Of a stretch of 64,000 nt of DNA, positions 24,964-33,053 are shown in pieces. The notes below the pieces were generated by a model. That model made no database searches and was not told the DNA's origin. It worked only from the letters and a program-made list of their open reading frames with translations. Source of the DNA: Sporomusa termitida. Lineage in GTDB: Bacteria; Bacillota; Negativicutes; Sporomusales; Sporomusaceae. The stretch is from positions 1,612,001 through 1,676,000 of the forward strand of contig NZ_CP036259.1 of the NCBI RefSeq assembly GCF_007641255.1, read 5' to 3'. Position 1 is the first letter of the stretch. The number at the start of each line of letters is the position of its first letter. The position numbers were made by a program, and so were the translations under genes.

Positions 24964-26157
24964 ATGCTTATAAAAACCGGGTTATTGATTGATGGTACAG
25001 GGCGGGACGCTCAGGCAGCCTGTTACCTGGCCGTTAAAGACGGCTTCATTGCCGGGATTGGCAAAGCAGAGGATTTTGCTGTTGATCAGGTGAACGCAGC
25101 GGTTGATTATTCTACTTGTACGGTTATGCCCGGTTTGCTTGATCCCCATGTACATTTATTTCTGGAAGGTATTTCTGATCTTAGGACCCGTTCGTTAAGG
25201 TGGAAAGAAGATAAAGATATTACGCTGATCAGAGCGGTCAGGAACCTGGCTCTGACACTAAGCAAGGGCGTCACTACGGTTCGCGATTTAGGCGGGCCCT
25301 ATGGGGTAAATTCTCTTTTAAAAAAAGCTGTCAGGCAGAAAGTAGCACCTGGTCCGGGGGTGTTGAGTGCCTGTCAGGCTATCTCCGTCACCGGCGGTCA
25401 TTTTCATTATGCCGGCGGGCGGGAAGCCGACGGACCGGGAGAAATGCTCAAGGCCGTACGCGAGCAGGCCAAGGCCGGTGCCGACTGTATCAAAATTATG
25501 ATGACAGGCTGTGTGAATTTTGTTCGTCAGGATGCCGGCATTGTTGAGTTATCCCCGGCCGAGGCGCAGGCGGCGGCCAACGAGGCGCAGCACCTGCAGA
25601 AACCGCTTGCGGCTCATGCCAATGGTGTGGCTGGTGTACGCCAGGCATTAACTATTGGGGTTACAACCCTGGAGCATGGCGCCCTTATCGATGAGGCTAC
25701 GGCGGATTTAATCGCCGAAAAGGGGGTATATTGGATACCAACCCTGGTACCCTTTGAACGGATGCTGGCTTATGGCCGTCAGCATCAGACCCGGACTTTG
25801 CCGCCGGACGGGATTGAGGCCGTATACTGCCGGCACCAGGCCATGGTAAGGCGGGCATACCAGGCCGGCGCCAAAATTGTTGCCGGCACCGATGCCGGCG
25901 CTCTTGGTGTTGAGCATGGGGATGTGTGGCGGGAAATTTGTTTATTGGTGGAATGCGGCTTGCCGCCGTTGGCAGCTCTCCGGGCAGCGACCGGGCTGGC
26001 GGCTGAGGCCATGGGTTTAGGGCAGGAGCTGGGAACGCTCGAAACCGGCAAAAAGGCGGATTTCCTGATACTGGCAGGCAACCCGTTAATAGATATAACC
26101 AGTATCAGGAATATTGTTAAGGTAGTTAAAGAGGGGGCGGAGTACCCGGATGCTTGA
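24964..26157 (+). CDS. Amidohydrolase (imidazolonepropionase-like)
   Basis: Metal-dependent hydrolase of 397 residues in the amidohydrolase TIM-barrel superfamily. Metal ligand motifs: DPHVHLF (HxH, about 59-65), KIMM (bridging Lys), AHANG, EHGALID, and GTDAGA (catalytic Asp). Many close homologues are labelled Xaa-Pro dipeptidase or aryldialkylphosphatase-like without proof, so the substrate is unknown. The last 8 bases overlap the SemiSWEET reading frame. Confidence 0.85.
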   Translation: MLIKTGLLIDGTGRDAQAACYLAVKDGFIAGIGKAEDFAVDQVNAAVDYSTCTVMPGLLDPHVHLFLEGISDLRTRSLRWKEDKDITLIRAVRNLALTLSKGVTTVRDLGGPYGVNSLLKKAVRQKVAPGPGVLSACQAISVTGGHFHYAGGREADGPGEMLKAVREQAKAGADCIKIMMTGCVNFVRQDAGIVELSPAEAQAAANEAQHLQKPLAAHANGVAGVRQALTIGVTTLEHGALIDEATADLIAEKGVYWIPTLVPFERMLAYGRQHQTRTLPPDGIEAVYCRHQAMVRRAYQAGAKIVAGTDAGALGVEHGDVWREICLLVECGLPPLAALRAATGLAAEAMGLGQELGTLETGKKADFLILAGNPLIDITSIRNIVKVVKEGAEYPDA

Positions 26158-26369
26158 AGTTATTGGTAGCCTGGCCGGAATTTTTACTACCATGTCTGTT
26201 TTCCCGCAGGTATATAAAACAATTAAAACTGGCTCGGCCGGGGATTTTTCGACTGCCGGGATGATTATGATGACTACCGGCGTGTTTTCTGATGGTATAC
26301 GGTTATTATATCAACAGTATGCCTGTAGTTTTTGCTAATATGGTAACTTTTTTTTGTTTGGCGGTATAG
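26150..26369 (+). pseudogene. SemiSWEET-type sugar transporter gene, apparently frameshifted
   Basis: Begins MLEVIGSLAGIFTTMSVFPQ, with the PQ motif of SWEET/PQ-loop carriers, then helix 2 (AGMIMMTTGVFSDGIRLLYQ). The frame then runs into a stop at 26336-26338, giving 62 residues and only two helices. One base out of register, from 26319, the DNA encodes MPVVFANMVTFFCLAV, which looks like the missing third helix (compare FANxxT in the family) and ends at 26369. One extra base near 26318 explains both. True mutation or assembly error cannot be told apart here. Overlaps the upstream gene. Confidence 0.65.
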
Positions 26370-26439
26370 TCCTGGATTAAGTTCCCCTGCCGGCAGGATG
26401 TTAGGCTGGCAAATAAGCACAGTGATGGAGCTGGTGACA

Positions 26440-27312
26440 ATGAATGAGGCAATTGCTGCAATAAATGACTGTCAGACCGGGTTGTCTGCCAATGGCTATC
26501 TGGCCGACGAAAAGCTGGCTGCCGCCCTGTATTTGGCGGAAAGACTGGAAAAGCCGCTGTTGCTGGAAGGTCCGGCCGGTGTTGGCAAGACCGAACTGGC
26601 CAAAGCCTGGGCCCGGTGGCGCGGCTGCCCGCTGATTCGCCTGCAGTGTTATGAAGGCCTTGATGAAAGTAAAGCCTTATATGAATGGAATTACCAAAAG
26701 CAACTGCTTTATATCCAGATAGAAGCCCTGGCGCAGCAGGGCTGGAATACTGGGCGGCAACAGATTTTTGAGCAGGAATTTTTGTTAAAACGCCCATTAT
26801 TAACAGCCCTTACCAGCTCTGAACCGGTCGTGTTGTTAATTGACGAAATTGATAAAAGCGATCAGGAATTTGAAAGCTTTCTGCTGGAGGCTTTATCGGA
26901 CTGGCAGGTGACAATACCCGAGCTGGGTACGATAAAGGCGGTGGCCCGTCCCCATGTTGTGCTGACCTCCAACAGTACCCGGGAGCTTGGCGATGCCTTG
27001 CGCCGCCGGTGTTTGCATTTTTATATTGATTACCCTGATTTTGAGCGGGAACTTGCCATTGTCGAACTCCATGTGCCTGGTATTGACCGTGTTTTTGCCA
27101 GTAAGCTTGTCGAGTTTATTCAGAATATCCGTAAACAACCGCTGAAAAAGCCGCCCAGTGTTACTGAAAGTATTGATTGGGTACAGTCCATAAATATGCT
27201 GGGAGGTGAGTTGAGTATTGAGGCGGCCCGGCTTACCTTAACTGCTCTGCTTAAATACACTAAAGACCGTGATCTTGTTACCGACAAGCTGACCTATTTA
27301 CTCAAGCCATGA
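26440..27312 (+). CDS. MoxR-family AAA+ ATPase
   Basis: AAA+ ATPase of 290 residues, related to the CoxD/MoxR chaperones that help load metal cofactors or remodel proteins together with a VWA partner. Walker A GPAGVGKT at about 44-51, Walker B VVLLIDEIDKSD, sensor/Arg-finger region TSNSTRELGDALRRRC. ATG 26440 is supported by GGAG upstream. The stop overlaps the ATG of the VWA gene by four bases, a tightly coupled pair. The target is unknown; the neighbouring amidohydrolase, TerC and SemiSWEET give no clear hint. Confidence 0.88.
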   Translation: MNEAIAAINDCQTGLSANGYLADEKLAAALYLAERLEKPLLLEGPAGVGKTELAKAWARWRGCPLIRLQCYEGLDESKALYEWNYQKQLLYIQIEALAQQGWNTGRQQIFEQEFLLKRPLLTALTSSEPVVLLIDEIDKSDQEFESFLLEALSDWQVTIPELGTIKAVARPHVVLTSNSTRELGDALRRRCLHFYIDYPDFERELAIVELHVPGIDRVFASKLVEFIQNIRKQPLKKPPSVTESIDWVQSINMLGGELSIEAARLTLTALLKYTKDRDLVTDKLTYLLKP

Positions 27313-28679
27313 AGCAAATGATCGTTGATTTTGTCCGGTTGTTGCGATCAGCCGGGCTAACGGTAACAACAATGGAAGCCGCTGATGCCCTGAAGGCAGC
27401 TGAAATTACCGGATTTTCGCCGGTACTGCTGCGGGGTGTATTGGAGGCAACTCTTGTTAAGAGCCTGTGGGAGCGTCCGGTATTTACGGCGTTATTTGAT
27501 TTATATTTTGACCTGGCGTCACCGGCAGAATTGACCGGGACTGAGCCGGATCTGCTGATAATCAAGGGCGCGACCGCTGATGGCAGCGGCCGGAGCGCCG
27601 CCGGTGCCGGCGGCAGTGCCGAACAACTGCTGGAAACAATCGATAGCCAGCCGATAGCTGTTTTAGAAGCGCTGGCCAGGGAAATTACCGCTTCAGTGCA
27701 GCTTGACAATGCGCAGCCTGAGGAAATTTCCGGCAAGCTTCGCCAGCTGCAGGTAAAGTTTAGCTGGTTTGAGGCTGTCAACAAAATCGAGCGCAGTTAT
27801 GTAACTCAACAAATTACAGAAAACGCTTTTCAAAAGTGGCAAAAAACCTTTGCCCAGTTGAAAGCGCTCCTGCGGCGGGAGCTGGAACGAAAGGCCGTCA
27901 GCCGGTTTGGCCGGCAGCATATCGTTAAACTGGCGGAATATGCCAATATCCGCCGCCGTGAATTTGACTGTCTGGCAACAGCTGAGATTGCTGCCGTTGA
28001 ACAAGAGATTGCGAAACTGGCGAAGAAACTGGCTGAGCGTCCGGGAATACGGCTGCGCCGGGCTAAAAGCGGCACCCTTGATATGCGGCGTACTTTTCAG
28101 GATGTGGTGCGGACAGGCGGCTGGCCCCTGCACCTCAAATACCGGGATAAAGTTAAAAGTAAAGTGGATTTGTGGCTGCTGTGTGATGTTTCTAATTCCG
28201 TAGAGCGCTTCAGCCGGTTTATGCTGCAGTTAGTGCAGGCCGCTCACCGGCGTTACGCCAATATTCGCTCCTTCGTCTTTGTTGATGAGGCGGTGGAGGT
28301 TACCGACTGGTTTAAAACCCAGGACGTTAATGCCTTTTTAGAGGCCCGGCACCTGCGGGAACGGTTTAACCGCCGGGTGGGGCTGTCGCGCTATGATTTA
28401 GTGTTTGAGCAGATTGCCAGATATGAGTCAGCCGCAATTACGGCCCGGACCAAGCTGATTATTTTAGGGGACGGCCGCAATAACTGGCATCCGGGCGGGG
28501 CGGAGGAATTAGCTAAACTTGCAGACCGGGCCCAGGCCGTTTATTGGCTGAATCCCTTGCCGGCCGATAAGTGGCTGGAGGGTGATTGTCTGATGCAAGA
28601 ATATCAGCGTTTTTGTAATCAGGTTTTTGAATGCCGCAATCTAGAGCAGCTGACAGATGTAGCCAACCGGATTTTGTAA
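27309..28679 (+). CDS. VWA-domain protein (CoxE-like)
   Basis: Soluble protein of 456 residues. The C-terminal von Willebrand A fold (about 285-450) has an intact metal-ion-dependent adhesion motif, D293-V-S295-N-S297 (CDVSNSVERF), and later GDGRNNWHPGG. The N-terminal half is charged and helical (Glu/Lys/Arg-rich). CoxE-type proteins act with MoxR ATPases to activate or assemble other proteins. A perfect 21-bp hairpin overlaps its last codons. Confidence 0.85.
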   Translation: MKQMIVDFVRLLRSAGLTVTTMEAADALKAAEITGFSPVLLRGVLEATLVKSLWERPVFTALFDLYFDLASPAELTGTEPDLLIIKGATADGSGRSAAGAGGSAEQLLETIDSQPIAVLEALAREITASVQLDNAQPEEISGKLRQLQVKFSWFEAVNKIERSYVTQQITENAFQKWQKTFAQLKALLRRELERKAVSRFGRQHIVKLAEYANIRRREFDCLATAEIAAVEQEIAKLAKKLAERPGIRLRRAKSGTLDMRRTFQDVVRTGGWPLHLKYRDKVKSKVDLWLLCDVSNSVERFSRFMLQLVQAAHRRYANIRSFVFVDEAVEVTDWFKTQDVNAFLEARHLRERFNRRVGLSRYDLVFEQIARYESAAITARTKLIILGDGRNNWHPGGAEELAKLADRAQAVYWLNPLPADKWLEGDCLMQEYQRFCNQVFECRNLEQLTDVANRIL

Positions 28680-28701
28680 ACCGGTTGGCTACATCTGTCA
28701 G
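28650..28701. other. Perfect 21-bp inverted repeat overlapping the end of the VWA gene
   Basis: Left arm 28650-28670 (CTGACAGATGTAGCC plus AACCGG), loop ATTTTGTAAA holding the stop codon, right arm 28681-28701. The arms are complementary at all 21 positions. No T-tract follows, so it is not a normal terminator, but may stabilise the mRNA 3' end. Confidence 0.75.
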
Positions 28702-28761
28702 GCACAATTATCGCAAATCCGGTAATACTATCAATGTATAAACCATAATTGAGGTGAAGCT

Positions 28762-29412
28762 GTGGAGTGGGCAGTAGCGCTTATCGGTATTATTACTGTT
28801 AATCTGCTTTTAAGCGGTGATAATGCATTGGTTATTGCTTTAGCCAGTCGCAAACTGGCACCGGCACAACAGAGGCAGGCGATCCTCTGGGGCGGGGCCG
28901 GGGCGATCGGTATGAGAATAATTTTAACTTTTGCCGCCATAGTTTTGCTCCGGATTCCTTACTTGCAGCTGGCTGGCGGCCTGGCTCTCTTCGGGATTGC
29001 CATAAAACTCCTGGCCGGCGAAGAAGAGCCTAAAAAATTAGAGGCCAAAAGCAGCCTGGGCGATGCGGTGAAAACAATTATTATTGCCGATATGGTGATG
29101 AGTATTGATAATATTATCGCTATTGCCGCAGTTGCGAAAGGTAATATAACTCTGCTGGTTGTGGGGCTGGCAATCAGCATCCCGATCATTATCTGGGGCA
29201 GCAAAGTGATTCACGCGCTGATGGACCGCTGGCCGGTCATTATCACAATCGGTGCCGCTTTTTTAGGCTGGACTGCCGGTGAGATGGCCATTGCCGATAA
29301 AAAAATTTTCCCATTACTTGCCCCCTATGCATGGGCCTACTGGGCAATACCTGCTGGTCTTGCAGTTGGTGTCATCCTTGCCGGTTCACTGCTTGCCGGC
29401 CCAAAAAAATAA
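28762..29412 (+). CDS. TerC family integral membrane protein (paralogue 1)
   Basis: Membrane protein of 216 residues with about seven hydrophobic segments. Seen: LLSGDNALVIALASRKL (about 13-29) and the second half repeat DMVMSIDNIIAIAAV with acidic residues inside helices, typical of TerC. TerC proteins export Mn2+ or help metalate secreted enzymes. GTG 28762 has GAGGTGAAG upstream. Unlike the paralogue at 32370, no riboswitch precedes it. Confidence 0.85.
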   Translation: MEWAVALIGIITVNLLLSGDNALVIALASRKLAPAQQRQAILWGGAGAIGMRIILTFAAIVLLRIPYLQLAGGLALFGIAIKLLAGEEEPKKLEAKSSLGDAVKTIIIADMVMSIDNIIAIAAVAKGNITLLVVGLAISIPIIIWGSKVIHALMDRWPVIITIGAAFLGWTAGEMAIADKKIFPLLAPYAWAYWAIPAGLAVGVILAGSLLAGPKK

Positions 29413-29426
29413 ATCAGGAAAAAATA

Positions 29427-30395
29427 CTAACCGGTAAGCGTCTTTTCGCCGCAGGGTATTTTAATTATGCGGCCATAGGTCTGAATGTATGAGTCACATG
29501 GCTGCTCATCCTGTCCGTAGATTATTGTGGCGCTATGGAGGAAGCTATGATTAAAGAAGTAGCGCAAATCATAAATACGTACAAGTTTTGCCTGTTGTTC
29601 TGTTGCCTGGAATTCAGTGAAATAGCTAAAAGGTGTAAATGCTGAAAAAAATTCGCCCAATACTGTCTTGTGGGCACCTGCCAGTGCCGGTGACAATCTT
29701 TGTTTCCGGAGTTTGGTATGAAGGGTTAATGCGGGCTGGAGGGTACCAATGGAGCCGACAAAATAATTGCTTTGGGTCTCAATTACGAAATCCCAGTAGA
29801 GTACACTCTTAAGCGAGGGCATAACCAGGGTGCGGATGATGTCGCTTTTCGTAAAGTAGTGCCCAAGAATAACTATTGTTCGCAGTTTGAGCAGATACCG
29901 CAACAGGATGTACATACCGGTTGTTGTGAAAAACAGCAGCGCTGTCGCCTGTGGTGCCAGCCCCTGCATGAACACCGTCAGCATAATTGTCAGCAGTACC
30001 GGGTCAAAAACATTGAGCAGGCTGAAGCTTTTGCGTTCCCGGCTAAACGGGAATAAAACCGCTGCCCCGTGCGCGTTAAAGAAGTCAATACAGATATGGG
30101 ACAGGCCGCCTAAAAATGACCAGAAAAAAATCTCGATGATTGAGACTGCGGGCAGGTACACAAAAAAGCCGGCGGCAATTAAACCTGACCACATAACAAG
30201 ACCGGAGAGGGAATGAGAAAATGCCCGGTGTTGCCTGAGGTAGGAAAAATTGCCGCGAAGTTGGGCAAGTATGTCCAAATCAGGCGCCTGAGCGCCGATC
30301 ATACTTGCTATATACAGCGGATCGCTCATGCTAAACGGGTGCCCTGATAAACCGGCAACAGCAATGCCCACTAAAGCATGTGTCAAAGTATCCAT
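29427..30395 (-). CDS. Membrane-bound metal-dependent hydrolase (YdjM/DUF457-type)
   Basis: Membrane protein of 322 residues, with the family opening MDTLTHALVGIAVA, DLDILAQL and RAFSHSLSGL, that is, the HxxxH/DxD metal-site residues, followed by several hydrophobic helices (about 65-185) and a C-terminal soluble region. ATG 30395 is chosen because GGGGAGG lies upstream. Substrate unknown. Confidence 0.78.
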   Translation of the reverse strand: MDTLTHALVGIAVAGLSGHPFSMSDPLYIASMIGAQAPDLDILAQLRGNFSYLRQHRAFSHSLSGLVMWSGLIAAGFFVYLPAVSIIEIFFWSFLGGLSHICIDFFNAHGAAVLFPFSRERKSFSLLNVFDPVLLTIMLTVFMQGLAPQATALLFFTTTGMYILLRYLLKLRTIVILGHYFTKSDIIRTLVMPSLKSVLYWDFVIETQSNYFVGSIGTLQPALTLHTKLRKQRLSPALAGAHKTVLGEFFSAFTPFSYFTEFQATEQQAKLVRIYDLRYFFNHSFLHSATIIYGQDEQPCDSYIQTYGRIIKIPCGEKTLTG

Positions 30396-30492
30396 AGAGA
30401 AAAAAGCCTCCCCGCTAGGTGACATAACATATCATACCTGATAATTATATCACACCAGCCGGGGCGGCGGTCTAATGGTAATTGGTGGACTG

Positions 30493-31911
30493 TTAACGCA
30501 GCGGCAGCGCGTTGTTGTGCTGCCGTTTATCCAGAAAGAGCCGGTAATAAGCATAAATGCCAAACAAAATAGGAAACCCGGTGTAGATTACAATCCGTTG
30601 TGATTCATCAAAATAGAGGCTGACAATTACGATCAGATTAAGAGCAAAGGCGACAATCGGGACCAGGGGGTAGAAGGGGGTTTTAAAGCCCAGAGCTTCG
30701 ATTTTTCCGCCTAACTTTATGTATTCGCGGCGGAAGTTGATCTGGCACCAGGCGATGATCATCCAGATTAAGCAGCCTGTTAAACCTGTGCTGGACATAA
30801 GCCACAGATACACGGTATCAGCGGCAAAGCTTTCGGTCAGGAGCGACATACAGGCCAGCAGCAAGGTGATTAAGACACCGTTGTACGGGACACCGCCCGC
30901 ATTCAGCCGGCCGAGCCAGGAGGGGGCCTGCCTATCCTGGGCCATTGACCAGAGCAGCCGCGAACAGGCATATAAGGCGGAGTTGCCGGCCGATAAAGCC
31001 GAGGTTAGTACAACAAAACTCATAATATCTTTGGCAAAGGGGATGCCGGTTTTCCCGAAAACATGGGCAAAGGGGCTTTCCAGCACACTGGCTTCCGCAG
31101 CCGGGATATTGCCGGCCAGGACAATCATGGCCAGTACATAGAACATAATAATCCGGATGGAAATGCCTTTGATAACCCGGGGGACATTTTTGCCGGGTTC
31201 TTTGCATTCACCGGCGGCTATGCCGACAAGTTCAGCGCCCTGAAAAGAGTAGATAACCGCAATCATCGTCAGAAATACGGCGCCGAAGCCATGCGGGAAT
31301 AAACCGCTGCCGGTGTTGAAATTAGAAAAACCGAGTCCGGCTTGTCCGCTGCTAAAACCAAAAATTAAGCCTGAACCGGCAATAATAAAGGAGACAATGG
31401 CAGCAACCTTAATGCTGGCAAACCAAAATTCAGTTTCACCGTAGGCCTTAACTGACAGCAGATTAAGCCCGGCCAGGGCAATCGCAAATACTGTACACCA
31501 GATCCAGACCGCGACGTCGGGAAACCAGTTGTGCATAATGATGCCGGCAGCGGTAAAGTCGGCGGCTATGCAGATCGCCCAGTTGAGCCAGTACAGCCAG
31601 CCGGTGGTAAAACCGGTACCGGGGGAAATAAACCGGGTAGCATAGCTTTGAAAAGACCCTGATACCGGCATGGCGACAGTCAGCTCTGCAAGGCATAATA
31701 ATACCAGGTACATAATAAGCCCGCCGACCATATACGCCAAAATGGCGCCAAACGGGCCGGCCTGATTGATTGTCTGGCCTGAACCCATGAACAATCCGGT
31801 GCCGATTGTGCCGCCAATAGAAATCATAAGCAGGTGGCGGGATTTCATATCACGCTTAAGACCTTGCTTTTCCGGGCACAATTGTGCTAAATTAACGGGG
31901 TGGCTTGATAT
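30493..31911 (-). CDS. APC-family amino-acid permease
   Basis: Proton-coupled amino-acid permease of about 472 residues with twelve predicted membrane helices. Seen: MKSRHLLMISIGGTIGTGLF (near residue 20) and the GAELVGIAAGECKEPGKNVP motif of the GabP/LysP branch; substrate uncertain. The frame is open upstream to 32043, but the start is doubtful: no ATG, GTG or TTG has a good ribosome-binding site, whereas AGGAGG (31924-31919) lies seven bases before an in-frame ATA at 31911, giving a normal family length. Upstream in-frame ATG 31967 lacks such a site. The chosen start is therefore provisional. Confidence 0.85.
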   Translation of the reverse strand: MSSHPVNLAQLCPEKQGLKRDMKSRHLLMISIGGTIGTGLFMGSGQTINQAGPFGAILAYMVGGLIMYLVLLCLAELTVAMPVSGSFQSYATRFISPGTGFTTGWLYWLNWAICIAADFTAAGIIMHNWFPDVAVWIWCTVFAIALAGLNLLSVKAYGETEFWFASIKVAAIVSFIIAGSGLIFGFSSGQAGLGFSNFNTGSGLFPHGFGAVFLTMIAVIYSFQGAELVGIAAGECKEPGKNVPRVIKGISIRIIMFYVLAMIVLAGNIPAAEASVLESPFAHVFGKTGIPFAKDIMSFVVLTSALSAGNSALYACSRLLWSMAQDRQAPSWLGRLNAGGVPYNGVLITLLLACMSLLTESFAADTVYLWLMSSTGLTGCLIWMIIAWCQINFRREYIKLGGKIEALGFKTPFYPLVPIVAFALNLIVIVSLYFDESQRIVIYTGFPILFGIYAYYRLFLDKRQHNNALPLR

Positions 31912-31956
31912 TAAAGTTCCTCCTATAGCGATCAAATTTGAAAAATGTCCTCTATC

Positions 31957-31985
31957 ATAATACTCCATGGCATTAGGATTAGCAA
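31957..31985 (-). promoter_or_regulatory. Candidate promoter for the permease gene
   Basis: TTGCTA (31985-31980), 17 bp, TATTAT (31962-31957) on the - strand. If used, transcription starts near 31950, after the ATG at 31967, supporting the downstream ATA start. Confidence 0.5.
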
Positions 31986-32103
31986 GATTATTAGACAGTA
32001 GTGGGAATGTTACCATAGGATAATTTGTATTGACTGGATACAATTTCTATACTATGATAAGCTATATAGTCTATTACGGTTTTCGCATAGTTAAATATAA
32101 TAT

Positions 32104-32206
32104 AAGTACCCTAAGGGGGAGTAACTGACAGGCACTGTCAACAATCCTGCATTCCCGTGCATGGCTGTGCCATTGGCATAGTCCAATAGTGAGACCTTTG
32201 GTATAT
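32104..32206 (+). promoter_or_regulatory. yybP-ykoY (Mn2+) riboswitch upstream of terC
   Basis: Hallmarks in order: AGGGGGAGTAACTGACAGGC, ACTGTCAACAATC, and GTGAGACCTTTGGTATA. A closing stem (GTACC / GGTAT) brackets them. The second copy of this riboswitch class in the window is at 24490-24586. A TATAAT at 32096-32101 is upstream, with a weak -35. Confidence 0.8.
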
Positions 32207-32249
32207 CCCTACTATATACTACACAAGGTTTTATTGCCATTTTACTCGG

Positions 32250-32290
32250 AAAGGACCTTGCCGTTGCTGCGGACAGGTCCTTACTTATTG
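32250..32290 (+). terminator. Possible expression-platform hairpin of the terC riboswitch
   Basis: AAGGACCT / AGGTCCTT around a 16-base loop, followed by ACTTATT. The T-run is poor, so this may be an attenuator or only a spacer structure. Confidence 0.5.
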
Positions 32291-32369
32291 AAAGGGGGCT
32301 GGCAGAATCACAAGAGGGGTTGAATAAACGAAATATCAGCAGGCAATCTATTTTTAGGGGGTTATTTCG

Positions 32370-33053
32370 ATGGAACTATTGATAGCGTTAGGTAGTATTA
32401 CTCTTATCAACCTAATACTAAGCGGTGATAACGCTGTTGTCATAGCTCTGGCTAGTAGAAACCTGCCCCAGGATCAGCGGAAAAAGGCTGTATTGTGGGG
32501 AAGCGCCGGAGCTGTTGTATTGCGGATTTTACTTACTATGGTGGCTGCGCTTCTACTGAAAATTCCTTACGTACAGTTTCTTGGCGGAGTAGCTCTGGTA
32601 TATATTGCGGTCAATTTGCTTGGTGATGAGCATAAGGAAGTTTCCCTGGAAGGCGCCAATAGCTTTGGGGAAGCATTAAAAGTTATTATTTTTGCTGATT
32701 TGATTATGAGTCTGGATAATGTACTGGCCATTGCCGGTGTCGCTGACGGTCAGCTGGGACTATTAATCTTTGGTCTTGCCCTCAGTATACCGTTAGTGGT
32801 ATTTGGCAGTCAGCTGCTAATGAAGCTCATGGATAAATACCCGGTTATTATTTATGTGGGGGCCGGAATTCTTGGCTGGACAGCCGCTAAGATGATGGTT
32901 GCCGACGCTGTACTTGGTGTCTGGTTTAAACCCTATTCGCTGCTGCTCGAAGCAGCTGTAACCCTGGCAGTTCTGGCTATTGGCTATTGGCGTAAAAATC
33001 GTGGCCGGCAGGAGGCTGCCGCCCAGTCCGGTGACAAAAATCATGGAGCTTGA
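32370..33053 (+). CDS. TerC family integral membrane protein (paralogue 2), Mn-riboswitch controlled
   Basis: Membrane protein of 227 residues and close relative of the gene at 28762: LILSGDNAVVIALASRNL near the start and DLIMSLDNVLAIAGV in the second half. The upstream yybP-ykoY riboswitch supports Mn2+ export, as for other TerC members. GGGGG lies upstream of the ATG. Its last 11 bases overlap the start of the sensor kinase gene. Confidence 0.9.
   Translation: MELLIALGSITLINLILSGDNAVVIALASRNLPQDQRKKAVLWGSAGAVVLRILLTMVAALLLKIPYVQFLGGVALVYIAVNLLGDEHKEVSLEGANSFGEALKVIIFADLIMSLDNVLAIAGVADGQLGLLIFGLALSIPLVVFGSQLLMKLMDKYPVIIYVGAGILGWTAAKMMVADAVLGVWFKPYSLLLEAAVTLAVLAIGYWRKNRGRQEAAAQSGDKNHGA

Noticed and set aside
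28680-28761. A Mn2+ riboswitch before the first TerC gene
   Set aside because: Only about 80 bases are available and they lack GGGGAGTA, GTCAAC and GAGACC; no such RNA can fit.
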